A stretch of DNA of 64,000 nt, taken from an uncultured Collinsella sp. (lineage in GTDB: Bacteria; Actinomycetota; Coriobacteriia; Coriobacteriales; Coriobacteriaceae). The position numbers and the translations under genes were made by a program. The DNA lies in NCBI GenBank assembly GCA_905208635.1, contig CAJLPX010000012.1:10172-74171 (forward strand). The letters run 5' to 3'. A model generated the notes under the pieces. It made no database searches. It saw only the letters and a program-made list of their open reading frames with translations, and had not been told where the DNA came from. Positions 1-8,970 of this stretch are shown in pieces; the first letter of the stretch is position 1, and every line of letters starts with the position of its first letter.

Positions 1-496
1 CGCCATCGACGCCGGCCTTCTGCATGCGCACGGCGGCGTCGCCAAACTGATGCGTGAGCTCGTGAATCTCGTCGACCGTGATGGGGCGCGGTGCCTCGCG
101 GGCGTAAGACGGGCCCACAAAGGACGGAGCGATCAGGCGAGGCGTGCCCGGAATGTTAAAGGCCATGTAGGCGGGGTGGAAGAGCTGCGGCATGATCTTG
201 CAGCCGTACTCGTGGACGGCCGCGGCGAGCTTTTCCCAGCCGGGGATAAACGTGTCGTCGTAGCAGCACATGTCACCCGGCAGATAGGTATAGGTAGGCT
301 CGACCGTCACGACCTCGGTGATAATGAGGCCCACGCTGCCCTTGGCGCGGGCACGGTAATGATCGACCAAGTCGTCGGTCACATAGCCATGATCGGCCAG
401 GTTGGTAGATACCGGCGGCATAAAGACGCGGTTCTTGACCTCGGTCGTACCGACCTTGATCGGGCTAAAGAGCATCGGGTAGGCGGATGACTCCAT
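1..496 (-). CDS. Old yellow enzyme family NADH:flavin oxidoreductase, 3' end beyond window
   Basis: The visible N-terminal 165 residues start MESSAYPMLFSPIKVG and continue through KNRVFMPPVST, which is the FMN-binding start of the old-yellow-enzyme TIM barrel (2,4-dienoyl-CoA reductase and BaiC types). FMN-dependent reduction of an activated C=C bond with NAD(P)H is the family activity; the substrate cannot be read here. The ATG at 496 has an AAGGAAG ribosome site six bases upstream. It lies downstream of the GltD-like flavoprotein gene, separated by a hairpin terminator at 615-675. Whether it carries the long C-terminal FeS/FAD half is outside the window. Confidence 0.85.
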   Translation of the reverse strand, partial: MESSAYPMLFSPIKVGTTEVKNRVFMPPVSTNLADHGYVTDDLVDHYRARAKGSVGLIITEVVTVEPTYTYLPGDMCCYDDTFIPGWEKLAAAVHEYGCKIMPQLFHPAYMAFNIPGTPRLIAPSFVGPSYAREAPRPITVDEIHELTHQFGDAAVRMQKAGVDG

Positions 497-600
497 ACAG
501 GCTTCCTTTCGTTTAAGCCGCTCGGCGGCAGTTGCTAACTTACTTATCGTATCAGCAACTGCCGTATCCGCACTCGCTCGCACTCCTCATCTTCAATCCC

Positions 601-675
601 GACCCTAAAAAAGCTGCGGTGGAATACGGAGTAGATGAGGCTTCTGACAGCCAAAACAGTCCGTATTCCACCGCA
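601..675 (-). terminator. Intrinsic terminator with long arms
   Basis: Perfect 16-bp arms at 615-630 and 660-675 enclose a 29-base loop and are followed, reading minus, by GCTTTTTT. It lies just after the stop of the GltD-like gene. Confidence 0.75.
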
Positions 676-693
676 ACTGATGGTTGGTATGTA

Positions 694-1911
694 TTAGAGG
701 CCCAGGTAGCTGGTCGTGCCTTCGACGGCGAGCTTGGCGCCGGCTACGGCATGAACCACGGTGAGCGGGCCGTTGACCACGTCGCCGGCGGCAAAGACGC
801 CCGGCACGGTGGTCATGCCGTGCTCATCGACCGAAAGAAGGCCGCGATGGTCGGTCTCCAGACCGCCCGTCGTAAGCACCAGCTTGTCCTTGGGCACCTG
901 CGAGGCCGCGATCACCACGGTGTCGGCAGACACATGGTCGAGCTCTTCCTCGTAGCCCACCACGTTGTCGTCCTCGTCAAAGATAGCCGTCTCGAACACC
1001 GGACCGTTATCGTCGATGGCGCAGATCGCCTTGCCGCGCACGATCTCGGCACCGTCAAGCTCGGTCAGCTCCACCTCGTCATCGATGGCCGAGATATGGC
1101 GCGATCGGGCATACACGGTAACCTTGCGAGCACCCGAGCGCAGGGCCGTGCGGGCAACATCCATGGCCACGTTGCCGGCGCCGATAACCGCCACGTTCTG
1201 ACCGATCGCCACGCTCGTGGGATCGACCAGGTAATCGATACCAAACAGTACGTTGCCACGCGACTCGCCGGGAATACCCAGCTTGCGGGCGCGCCAGGTA
1301 CCGGTACCGACAAAGACCGCATCGTAGCCGTCGCGCAGCAGGTCGTCGATATGCAGCGCGCCGCCAATGGTGGTCGAGGGACGGACGCGTACGCCAAGCG
1401 AGCACATCACGTGGCGGTACTTTTGCACGAGAGCACGGGGCAGGCGAAACTCGGGGATGCCGTACTCCAGCACGCCGCCGATCTCGGGGCGCTGCTCAAA
1501 CACCGTGACGGCACAGCCCAGCTGGGCCATCTTAATGGCCACGGTAATGCCGGCAGGACCGGAACCGACCACGGCAACCTGCTTGCCGCACGACGGCGCC
1601 GGCTTCCACTCCTTGCGATCCAAATACGCTGTCGAGATATAGTTCTCGATGCTCGAGAAATGCACCGGCGCGCCCTTGCGGCCCTGGATGCACGCGCCCT
1701 CGCACTGGCCCGAATGGTTGCAGATCATGGAACAGACCGCGCTCATGGGGTTGTTCTGGAACAGCAGCTCACCCGCCTCCTGAAGCCGGCGCTGCTTGAA
1801 CAGATCGATGATCTGCGGGATAGGCGTCTGAACCGGGCAGCCTTTAAGCTGACAGAACGCCTTTTTGCAACCTAGGCAGCGGTTCGCTTCCTCAACAATA
1901 TGAATAGCCAT
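694..1911 (-). CDS. GltD-like NAD(P)H-dependent FeS/FAD oxidoreductase
   Basis: This 405-residue protein belongs to the glutamate synthase small-subunit / dihydropyrimidine dehydrogenase N-terminal family, which moves electrons from NAD(P)H through FAD to FeS clusters. The N-terminus has the paired cysteine clusters CLGCKKAFC..GCP and CSMICNHSGQCEGAC. The FAD site is VAVVGSGPAGI, the NAD(P) site is VAVIGAGNVAMD, and the C-terminal FAD site is GVFAAGDV. No glutamate synthase large subunit is nearby. It is the last gene of the run GH105 - isomerase - this gene, with GAGGGG six bases before the ATG. A redox partner role with the downstream OYE gene is a guess from position. Confidence 0.85.
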   Translation of the reverse strand: MAIHIVEEANRCLGCKKAFCQLKGCPVQTPIPQIIDLFKQRRLQEAGELLFQNNPMSAVCSMICNHSGQCEGACIQGRKGAPVHFSSIENYISTAYLDRKEWKPAPSCGKQVAVVGSGPAGITVAIKMAQLGCAVTVFEQRPEIGGVLEYGIPEFRLPRALVQKYRHVMCSLGVRVRPSTTIGGALHIDDLLRDGYDAVFVGTGTWRARKLGIPGESRGNVLFGIDYLVDPTSVAIGQNVAVIGAGNVAMDVARTALRSGARKVTVYARSRHISAIDDEVELTELDGAEIVRGKAICAIDDNGPVFETAIFDEDDNVVGYEEELDHVSADTVVIAASQVPKDKLVLTTGGLETDHRGLLSVDEHGMTTVPGVFAAGDVVNGPLTVVHAVAGAKLAVEGTTSYLGL

Positions 1912-1962
1912 CGGTACCCCTCTTTGACCTCTGCGGCAATCTCTTTCGCCCAGCCTGCTTTG

Positions 1963-2880
1963 TTACAGAATCACGTGCTCGCACATCACGCTGTGCCCCA
2001 TGCGCAGCAGCTCGTCGCGCGAACGCTCGACCGTGGACGGTGTGCTGTTCTCGATAACGGTCATAATGCCCGGTCGCGCGGCCGCGGCCCAAGCGGCAAT
2101 AGCCTCAAAATCAAAGTTTCCGCACGTACAGGCGCCGTGGCATACCAAACGAGAGCCCGAGCCATCACACCAGCCATCCTGGTCCTCGTTGTCTACGATC
2201 TCGTAGTCCTTGGCATGCAGCACGCGAATCTTGCTGCCGCACAAGTGCAACATGCGCGACACCTGCTCGGAAGCCTCACCGACAATCGTGGGATGCAGTA
2301 GCGACACCGGATCGTAGATCACGCCGAGTGCGGTGCTCGAAACGCGCTCCAGAACCTCGCGGCAGCGCTCGGGCGTATTGACGATCTCATTCCAACCGGG
2401 CTCGATCAGAAGCTCGCCGCCCTCTTTTTCGGCCATCGAGCACACGCGTGCGAGTCCTTTGCAAAACGCATCGAGCGCAGCGGCCGAAAAACGGTCATCG
2501 GCCATCTTGTTCTGCGCGTTAGGGCGCCCCGTCTCGGTCCCCACCGGACAGCCCCCAAGCCAGCGCGCGAACCTCAGGCACGCCTCGTACTCGGCATAGG
2601 TATCCACCAGTTGATTCTGATCGGGCGTTGCCAGGTTTTTATAGCAGCCGAGCACCGCCACCTGCACGCCGTTGGTGTCGAGCACCTCGCGCAGATGGTC
2701 GGCGAGTTCGTGCGTAAGGCCGGAACGGTTAATGCCAAAGGACTTGTAGAGTACTTTGCTCGGCAGCTGAATGCATGAGAAACCCAGTTTGCCCGCCATG
2801 CGAATGCGCTCCTCGACCGTACCCTCGGGCAGGTCGTGCAGGCGCACGCCGACGCTCAGTGCGCCTTTTGACTGCGCCAT
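1963..2880 (-). CDS. Sugar phosphate isomerase/epimerase, TIM-barrel family
   Basis: A 305-residue protein of the xylose-isomerase-like TIM barrel family (AP endonuclease family 2 fold). Expected metal-binding acidic and histidine residues appear in ELLIEPGWNE, VIYDPVSLLHP, VLHAKDYE and MTVIENS. The start is set at MAQSKGA because AAGGAGGT sits seven bases upstream; an upstream in-frame ATG at 2898 would place the ribosome site inside the gene. It starts three bases after the GH105 stop, so it is co-translated with it. A role in isomerising an unsaturated-uronate product is plausible from context, but the substrate is not shown by the sequence. Confidence 0.85.
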   Translation of the reverse strand: MAQSKGALSVGVRLHDLPEGTVEERIRMAGKLGFSCIQLPSKVLYKSFGINRSGLTHELADHLREVLDTNGVQVAVLGCYKNLATPDQNQLVDTYAEYEACLRFARWLGGCPVGTETGRPNAQNKMADDRFSAAALDAFCKGLARVCSMAEKEGGELLIEPGWNEIVNTPERCREVLERVSSTALGVIYDPVSLLHPTIVGEASEQVSRMLHLCGSKIRVLHAKDYEIVDNEDQDGWCDGSGSRLVCHGACTCGNFDFEAIAAWAAAARPGIMTVIENSTPSTVERSRDELLRMGHSVMCEHVIL

Positions 2881-2882
2881 GC

Positions 2883-4118
2883 CTAGACCTCCTTGCACGC
2901 ATTGATGCCCGGCGTGTAGCCGCCAAACGGGTCATCGATGGAGCACACGCCCGAAGGGGCGAGCGGATCGCGCTTACCGGCCAACTTGTCATGATGCATG
3001 GTCTCGATATAGGCGAGCACCAGCGGCGCCACGCCCTTCGCGTCGTTTTTGACGACGGGCTCGCTCATGTAGTAGCCAAACGTGCCCTCGCGGTGCGCGG
3101 TGTTGCCAAGACCCGCCACCAGGCAGATGTTGTCGAGCGCCAGCTGTCCTTCGCGCTCGGACAGGCACGTGTCGCAGATGCCGTCAAACGCACGGCGGCC
3201 GTACTGGTAGTAGCGCTCGCCCAGCACGCCCAGGCGCACGCCCTTCATGATGGCGTTGGCAAAGATGGCGCTGCCCGACTCCTCCAGATAGTTGGGGGCG
3301 ATATTGGGCAGGTTGATGACCTGGTGCCACATGCCGGTCTTCTCGTCCTGATACGGCAGCATGGCGTCGATCAGGTCGTGGAACATCTTGCGGATCTCGT
3401 CCTTCTCGGCCGACATCGAGGGCGGCATGAGCTCCCAGGTATCGATGAGCGCCATGGCGAACCAGCCCTCGGCGCGCAGCCAGAAGTTGGCCGAAAGGCC
3501 GGTGACGGGATCGCACCAGAACTGCTTGCGGCTCGCGTCGTAGGCGTGATAGTACAGGCCGTTGAGGGGGTTGCGCATCAAATCGTGCACCACTTGGAAC
3601 ATATGGAAGCTATCCGAGCAGGCACGGCGGTTGTGGAAGCTCAGCTCGTACTGCATGTAGAACGGCTGCGCCATGTACATGCCGTCGAGCCAGATCTGGT
3701 TGGGGTAGACGGCCTTGTGCCAAAACACACCCTCTTTGGTACGCGGCTGGGTTTCGAGCTGACGATAGATGGTATCCATGGCGGCACGGTACTTGGGCTT
3801 GCCCACCAGGTCATAGAGTTTGTAGAGGGTTTTGCCCGCGTTGACGTTGTCGAGGTTGTACTCCTGGGGATCGTAATGCTTGATGGTGCCGTCATCCTGG
3901 ACAAAGAAGTCGATATAGTCGTCGGCGAAGGTCAGGTAACGCTGCTCGCCGGTGATCTCGTACAGCTCGATGAGTGCCTTGATCATGCAGCCGTCAATGT
4001 AATTCCAGGTGTTCTCCTTGCCGGCGCGAAGCTTTTCGATATTCCAGGCCGGCGCCTGAGGCGTAGAGGTCTCGATCAACTGCTCGATATAACGGTCCAG
4101 AATCTGATTGCAACCCAT
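2883..4118 (-). CDS. GH105 unsaturated galacturonyl/rhamnogalacturonyl hydrolase
   Basis: A 411-residue (alpha/alpha)6 barrel protein of the YteR/RhiN type, which removes the 4,5-unsaturated uronic acid from the non-reducing end of pectin oligosaccharides made by lyases. The family signature around the catalytic Asp is visible as NQIWLDGMYMAQPF, followed by FWCDPVTGLSANFWLRAEGWFAMAL. No signal peptide is present, so it acts in the cytoplasm. It is the first gene of a small operon whose promoter at 4144-4235 carries two operators for the LacI regulator encoded at 15973-17052. The length is normal for the family. Confidence 0.9.
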   Translation of the reverse strand: MGCNQILDRYIEQLIETSTPQAPAWNIEKLRAGKENTWNYIDGCMIKALIELYEITGEQRYLTFADDYIDFFVQDDGTIKHYDPQEYNLDNVNAGKTLYKLYDLVGKPKYRAAMDTIYRQLETQPRTKEGVFWHKAVYPNQIWLDGMYMAQPFYMQYELSFHNRRACSDSFHMFQVVHDLMRNPLNGLYYHAYDASRKQFWCDPVTGLSANFWLRAEGWFAMALIDTWELMPPSMSAEKDEIRKMFHDLIDAMLPYQDEKTGMWHQVINLPNIAPNYLEESGSAIFANAIMKGVRLGVLGERYYQYGRRAFDGICDTCLSEREGQLALDNICLVAGLGNTAHREGTFGYYMSEPVVKNDAKGVAPLVLAYIETMHHDKLAGKRDPLAPSGVCSIDDPFGGYTPGINACKEV

Positions 4119-4143
4119 TGCTGTCCCCTCTGACGTTATTGAT

Positions 4144-4211
4144 GGGTGAACGTTTCCCCTAGTGTAACGCGAACGGGGATTATAGGGTGAACGTTAACCC
4201 TATAATCCCCG
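4144..4211 (-). promoter_or_regulatory. GH105 promoter with two LacI-type operators
   Basis: Two operator copies are centred at 4151.5 (4144-4159) and 4192.5 (4183-4202), 41 bp apart. The upper one sits inside a 38-bp near-perfect palindrome (4174-4211) with mirrored TATAAT sequences. A possible -10, TACACT, is at 4166-4161, placing the start site near 4154 inside the lower operator. Confidence 0.7.
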
Positions 4212-4235
4212 TGAACGGCAAACTTTTAACGGCAA
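4212..4235 (-). promoter_or_regulatory. Candidate activator motif, degenerate copy
   Basis: TGAACGG at 4212-4218 lies about 20 bp upstream of the operator centre, as in two other catabolic promoters of this window. The right half of the palindrome is not conserved here. It overlaps the stop of the upstream esterase gene. Confidence 0.4.
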
Positions 4236-4894
4236 ACGGCGGTGAGGCCCGCAGCGATGCGATGCGCCAGGCGCTCATAGCCGGCAGGGCTGTAATGCAG
4301 ACCGTCCGGCATGTAGAGCTCGCGGTGCTCCGGCAAAAACGGGCTGATACCGCTTTGCGCATAGAGGTCGATCACCGGCACCGAGTAGCGGTCGCAAACC
4401 TCCAGCATCGCCTGCACATAGGCGTCTTGCGTCAGGCCCAGATGGTTGGCCTCGTTGCTTGCCGGGATATCCTTCTCGTGCTTTCCGCTCGTCTTGCACG
4501 GCGTCATAAGCACGAGCCTCAACCGGGGCGAGCGAGCCGTGATGGTACGGATGAGATAATCGAGCGCGCCATAGAACTCGTGTACGTCGGTGCTGCCCGG
4601 CTCGCCTAGCGGCACGTTACGGCTAAAGTCGTTAACGCCGCCAAAGACGATGCAGACGTCTGCCGCGTGATCGATGCCGTCCAAACGCTCGACAAACGAA
4701 TCGGTACGGTCGGCCTTGACGGCAATACGCGAACCCTTAATACCAAAATTCTCGACCGTAGCGCCGCCCAGCAGCGCTCCTAGATGCGAAGTCCAGGAGA
4801 TATCGTTGCCTCCCCCACCGCATCCGTTATCGCCCCAGGTGGTCGAGTCGCCAAAGCAGCAGATGGTCGATTCGCTCAAGTTTTTCGGTTCCAT
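4226..4894 (-). CDS. SGNH/GDSL hydrolase, likely pectin deacetylase
   Basis: A 222-residue esterase of the SGNH fold. Block I is CFGDSTTWG with the nucleophile Ser, block III is GGVNDFS with the oxyanion Asn, and block V is DGLHYSPAGYERLA with the catalytic Asp and His. Family members in pectin loci remove acetyl groups from rhamnogalacturonan or galacturonan; that substrate is inferred from the neighbours. The start at MEPKNLS is chosen because GAGGAGAA lies five bases upstream; an in-frame start 20 codons earlier has no such site. There is no signal peptide. It follows the CE8 fusion gene by 69 bp. Confidence 0.8.
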   Translation of the reverse strand: MEPKNLSESTICCFGDSTTWGDNGCGGGGNDISWTSHLGALLGGATVENFGIKGSRIAVKADRTDSFVERLDGIDHAADVCIVFGGVNDFSRNVPLGEPGSTDVHEFYGALDYLIRTITARSPRLRLVLMTPCKTSGKHEKDIPASNEANHLGLTQDAYVQAMLEVCDRYSVPVIDLYAQSGISPFLPEHRELYMPDGLHYSPAGYERLAHRIAAGLTAVCR

Positions 4895-4963
4895 ATTCTT
4901 CTCCTCACCCGCACACCGGCGGTCATACAGGTACATACCGTTCATTTGCAACATACCGAAGGA

Positions 4964-7129
4964 CTATGCGTGGGCGTATTCCGCAACTTGCGAATCGAGC
5001 CATTCGATATCCTCGGCAAGATGCGCCACGCCCAGGTGGTGTCCACCCGGGCAGACCTCGTGCAGAAGGTTTTCGTCCTTGCCCAGCAGCGCGTAGGCGT
5101 CGCGAACGATATCGAGCTGCTCGTCTACGTTCGCAAGCCCGCGGGCGCCGTTGAGATGGTCTTTCTCGCAGCTCTGAACCAAGAGCGGCCGTGGCGCGAC
5201 AAGCGATGCAATGTCGCCCATGTCGAGCAGACGCCAGAGTCCAGGCGTGTAATTGCAGCTGCAATTACCGTTGAGGTGCAGTAGCGAATCATCAACGCCG
5301 TACAGATAGCCCGAGACAAACGCCTTGCGCACGCGTGGGTCGAGCGCGGACAGGTACAACGTCATGTAACCGCCGCCCGAAAAACCAAAGCAGCCCAGGT
5401 CGTCCATGGCAATGTCACCGCGTGTCTCCAAGTAATCAATCAAGCGCATGTTGTCCCAGGCGTTGAGGCCCGCGACCGTAAGACCCAGCGGCTCGGCCAT
5501 ACGTGCTTGATTCAGACACGTACCGCGCAGGTAGCTGTTCTCGTCGTCGCCCTGACCCTTCCAGTCACGACGGTATCCCCAACCACGCGCATCGGGGCAG
5601 ACGGTCACGTAACCCATGCGCGCCAAACGCAGACCGTAGTCGTAATTGAACTTACGCACGGCATCGTCGACCGCCGGCACGCCCGCAACGCCGGCTATGC
5701 TTGCAGCACCCGCCCCCTGGTGACCATGCGGGCAGATATAGCAGCGCTTGAGTCCCCGCTCGTCAAGCTTGGGGCGGGACGGCTCCAACAGGTAAAACGG
5801 CATCCACACATCGTGCTCAACCTGCAACAGCGCATGAGTACGCACGATGCTGCCGGCAACCCGCACGCGATTGAGCTCACGAATCTCAATCGGGGCGCGG
5901 TCCATAAGCGAAAGACCCAAAATATCGTACAGACGAGTCCTGGTCGCAGCCTTCCATGCCTCAAAGTCTGTGGGAGTCTTGCCCGTAAATGCGGCCGAGC
6001 GCCCTTCGCGCTTCAGTCGGGCGCGCAGCGCAGGCTCGTCCTCGTAGTACGTCTCGATGTGCACGGTGCGGCCATTGGCAGATAGCCCGACCGTCTCTAC
6101 CGCATCACCGTCGCCGCCCTCGGGATCCCAACCATCCGTGCCGGCAAGCACTCGGTCACGCGCATAGCGTTCGGAATCCTGACCAGTCAGGCAATGCGCC
6201 CACGGCACCCAAGCGACAGTATCGCCCGCCGGGCCAAACAGGGCACCGCCGGCATACAGGGTGCCGTCATGTGCCGCTGGCTTATTCCAATCCCACCAGC
6301 CCTCGAGTGAAATATGGGGGCCCAGCCAGCATTCGAGCAAAACGGCCTGGGCCCACTCGCGCCATGGACGACCCAGATAGACCGATCCGGGGGCAATGCC
6401 CTCATCGGCTGTAAACGAACAGCCATGAAACACAAATCCGTACGGCTCGCCCTGAGGCGTGGAGGCTGCCGTTACATACCCGTTGACATCCATATCGCGG
6501 TTGAGCGAGCGAATCTCACACCCCTCAAAGTAGGCACGCGCGCCGCCAAAGATAAAGTCGACATCGCCCTCGATCCGGCAACGTCGAAAATACTGCCGCC
6601 CCACGCGGCGCGGGGCGAACTGCTTGGGGCCTATAAAGCCGCCCGGCTTGGCCTCGCGCGGCGGCAGCGGCCCCAAAAAGAGCGTGTCCTGGTGTCCCTT
6701 AATGCAGCAGGCATCGACAACCAGGCGGTCACCATCGGCATACAGGGCAATCGCCTGGCCGACCTCGCGCCCATCACCGGCGTTGTTTTCGATTGTTAGA
6801 CCCGCAAGCGTCACGTCGTCGGCATCGACCAGCACCGTGTACGTACGGAAGGTGCCGAGTCTTCCATCCTGGCCGCTACCATCTTCCGAAGGCATCTTGG
6901 CACCCAGGCCTCCCACGATACGCACGCTGTCGGCCGTCTCGCCCTCGAGCGTCACATGCGGACGACGAATTTCGACCTGCTCGCGATACTCGCCCGGCGC
7001 CACCAGCACACGCACCGGCACGGTCGTATCGGACACGCACCGCTCCGCCGCCTCGAGCGCCGCCGAAATGCTGCGATACGCGCCTTCGCGTTCGAGCGAT
7101 ACCTCAAAGAGCTGCTCTTTACCACTCAT
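4964..7129 (-). CDS. CE8 pectin methylesterase fused to alpha/beta-hydrolase esterase
   Basis: A 721-residue two-domain protein. Residues 1 to about 350 are a pectin methylesterase beta helix: GHQDTLFL (Asp148), DVDFIFGGARAYFEG (Asp191) and YLGRPWREW (Arg254) match the catalytic signatures. Residues about 375-721 are an alpha/beta hydrolase of the large acetylesterase type with nucleophile elbow GFSGGGY (Ser near 584), an acid candidate in SCEKDH and the His in GGHHLG. There is no signal peptide, unlike most CE8 enzymes, so it probably removes methyl (first domain) and methyl or acetyl (second domain) esters from imported oligogalacturonides. The ribosome site before ATG 7129 is weak. Confidence 0.85.
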   Translation of the reverse strand: MSGKEQLFEVSLEREGAYRSISAALEAAERCVSDTTVPVRVLVAPGEYREQVEIRRPHVTLEGETADSVRIVGGLGAKMPSEDGSGQDGRLGTFRTYTVLVDADDVTLAGLTIENNAGDGREVGQAIALYADGDRLVVDACCIKGHQDTLFLGPLPPREAKPGGFIGPKQFAPRRVGRQYFRRCRIEGDVDFIFGGARAYFEGCEIRSLNRDMDVNGYVTAASTPQGEPYGFVFHGCSFTADEGIAPGSVYLGRPWREWAQAVLLECWLGPHISLEGWWDWNKPAAHDGTLYAGGALFGPAGDTVAWVPWAHCLTGQDSERYARDRVLAGTDGWDPEGGDGDAVETVGLSANGRTVHIETYYEDEPALRARLKREGRSAAFTGKTPTDFEAWKAATRTRLYDILGLSLMDRAPIEIRELNRVRVAGSIVRTHALLQVEHDVWMPFYLLEPSRPKLDERGLKRCYICPHGHQGAGAASIAGVAGVPAVDDAVRKFNYDYGLRLARMGYVTVCPDARGWGYRRDWKGQGDDENSYLRGTCLNQARMAEPLGLTVAGLNAWDNMRLIDYLETRGDIAMDDLGCFGFSGGGYMTLYLSALDPRVRKAFVSGYLYGVDDSLLHLNGNCSCNYTPGLWRLLDMGDIASLVAPRPLLVQSCEKDHLNGARGLANVDEQLDIVRDAYALLGKDENLLHEVCPGGHHLGVAHLAEDIEWLDSQVAEYAHA

Positions 7130-7186
7130 CTGTCATTACGCTTTCTGTCACAGAACACCCACCATGCAATGCCGGCACCTATAGAT

Positions 7187-7222
7187 TGCGTGCGACAGCC
7201 GGGCAGACCCGACCGTCGCACG
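7187..7222 (-). other. Intergenic hairpin between GH28 and CE8 genes
   Basis: Perfect 9-bp arms GCGTGCGAC / GTCGCACGC enclose an 18-base loop. There is no T-run in the minus direction, so it may stabilise or process mRNA rather than terminate it. Confidence 0.4.
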
Positions 7223-7260
7223 CCTCAACATGCCGTATTCACTTGTGCAGGAGCACTACC

Positions 7261-8856
7261 CTACGCGCGGATAACCTTGTCGACGTTTTGCAGCTGCAGC
7301 TCGTCGCCATCCTGACCCTCGATGCGCACGTTCTGCAGGTCGAGGACTTTCACGTTCTGCGCGATGATGCCCTGGCGCACCATGGGCTCCACGCCGCAGG
7401 CCATGGCCGGCACAAAGGGCTCGGCATCGGCGGCAAAGGTCACATGGACATCCTGGAACGTCAGGCGCGTCACCTTGCTCTCGGGAAGGCCCGTGATATA
7501 GGCCGCGGCCGCATGGCAGTTGGTGGCCTCGATATCGCAAAACGTCGTGGCGCCAAAGCCGGGCGTACGGTCGTCGACGGGCAGCGCCTCGCGAGACTGC
7601 ACGTAGTCGGTCTTGCCGTCCTTGTCGCAGAAGTAGAACGAGTTGACCACGAAGGGCGTGAGCACCTTATCCATGCGAATGTGCTCGAAGGTGATGCCCT
7701 CGTTGACGGCGTCCTTGCCGCGTCCGCGGCGTGTCTTGACGCGCAGGCCGCGGTCGGTGCGCTCAAAGAGGCACTTGCTCACGGTGAGGTCCTTGATGCC
7801 GCCGGCGGCCTCGGATCCCAGCACCACGGCGCCGTGGCCGTCGTGCATGTAGCAGTGCGAGATCAGCACGTCGTGCGTGGCGGGACGGAGCTCGGGTTCA
7901 ATGCCCAGTTTGCCGCTCTTGATGGCGATGCAGTCGTCGCCCACCGAGAACTGACAGCCAAGGATGCGGACAAAACCGCAGCTCTCGGGATCGAAACCGT
8001 CGGTGTTGTGGGAGTTCTTGGGACCCTCGATGGACAGGCACAGGGCATCGACGTGCTCGCACAGAATGGGATGGATATTCCACGCCGGGCTGTTGCGCAC
8101 GGTAAAGCCGGCAAGACTCACGTTTTCGCACTCGGACAGGAAGATCATGCGCGGGCGGGCGATCTCGCGGCCCTCCTCGGGACGGAAGATGTTCTTAAAG
8201 TCCTTGTTCCACCAGTTGTCCTCGGCAAAATCGGTCTGGCCGTCGATGGCGCCGCGGCCATAGATGCACACGTCGTGCACGCTCAGGCCCGTAAAGGTCG
8301 AACAGTAGGTCGAGAAGCTCTCGCCCTCCCAACGGCCCAGGGGCAGCATATCGGTGCCGGCGTACCCAGCCCCCTCGTCACCCGTGACCGTGCCCGGAAT
8401 GTAGGCAAGCGCGGCGCGGTCGTGGCGGGCCAGCAGCACCGCGCCCTCGGCAAGCTCGATGTTGATATTGCTCTTAAGGAAGAGGGACTTGATGCGGTAG
8501 TTGCCGGCGGGGATCAGCACGCGCCCGCCCTTGGGGCAGGCCATGATGGCAGCCTGAATGTTGGTGGTGTCATCGTGCTCGGCATCGCCCTTGGCTCCGC
8601 AGTCGCGAACGTTGATGGTAAAGGGCTCCGCCGGCGTGGTGACGCCTACGCTCAACTCGCGCTCGCCGCAGACAAAGCGGATCAGGTTGCGCTTGCCGGG
8701 AGTCAGGCCATCGACATAGGTCTCGACCGTATTCGTGGTACCGGCGGGCTCATCGTTGACAAAGATCTCCCACGTATCGGCACAGGTAAAGTAGCCGCCA
8801 TCGTCGAGCTCGATAACGGCCGCGCGGGCATTGCGCCAGATAACGTTCGTCTCCAT
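7261..8856 (-). CDS. GH28 polygalacturonase family hydrolase
   Basis: A 531-residue right-handed beta-helix hydrolase that cleaves galacturonan linkages. The GH28 signatures are in order: HNTDGFD, SVGDDCIAIKSG, GHGAVVLGSE and RGLRVKTRRGRG, which carry the three catalytic Asp, the His and the substrate-binding R-x-K. About 90 N-terminal residues form a small beta-sandwich-like domain before the helix, as in exo-acting members. No signal peptide is seen, supporting action on imported oligosaccharides. METNVIW is taken as the start because GAGGGAGAG precedes that ATG; the TTG five codons upstream lies inside this site. It lies downstream of the transporter, after a terminator hairpin. Confidence 0.9.
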   Translation of the reverse strand: METNVIWRNARAAVIELDDGGYFTCADTWEIFVNDEPAGTTNTVETYVDGLTPGKRNLIRFVCGERELSVGVTTPAEPFTINVRDCGAKGDAEHDDTTNIQAAIMACPKGGRVLIPAGNYRIKSLFLKSNINIELAEGAVLLARHDRAALAYIPGTVTGDEGAGYAGTDMLPLGRWEGESFSTYCSTFTGLSVHDVCIYGRGAIDGQTDFAEDNWWNKDFKNIFRPEEGREIARPRMIFLSECENVSLAGFTVRNSPAWNIHPILCEHVDALCLSIEGPKNSHNTDGFDPESCGFVRILGCQFSVGDDCIAIKSGKLGIEPELRPATHDVLISHCYMHDGHGAVVLGSEAAGGIKDLTVSKCLFERTDRGLRVKTRRGRGKDAVNEGITFEHIRMDKVLTPFVVNSFYFCDKDGKTDYVQSREALPVDDRTPGFGATTFCDIEATNCHAAAAYITGLPESKVTRLTFQDVHVTFAADAEPFVPAMACGVEPMVRQGIIAQNVKVLDLQNVRIEGQDGDELQLQNVDKVIRA

Positions 8857-8895
8857 GGGTCTCTCCCTCAAATGTAATCAGAAGTTCATACTACT

Positions 8896-8947
8896 CGTTT
8901 TTAAAAAAGGGCCGTACCCGCCGGTAGATCTCCGGTGGCACGGCCCT
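8896..8947 (-). terminator. Terminator after the GPH transporter gene
   Basis: Arms AGGGCCGT (8908-8915) and ACGGCCCT (8940-8947), with an inner CCGG pairing, are followed on the minus strand by TTTTTAAAAA. Confidence 0.8.
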
Positions 8948-8970
8948 GTGGTTTGGACGATGCGCCTGCC

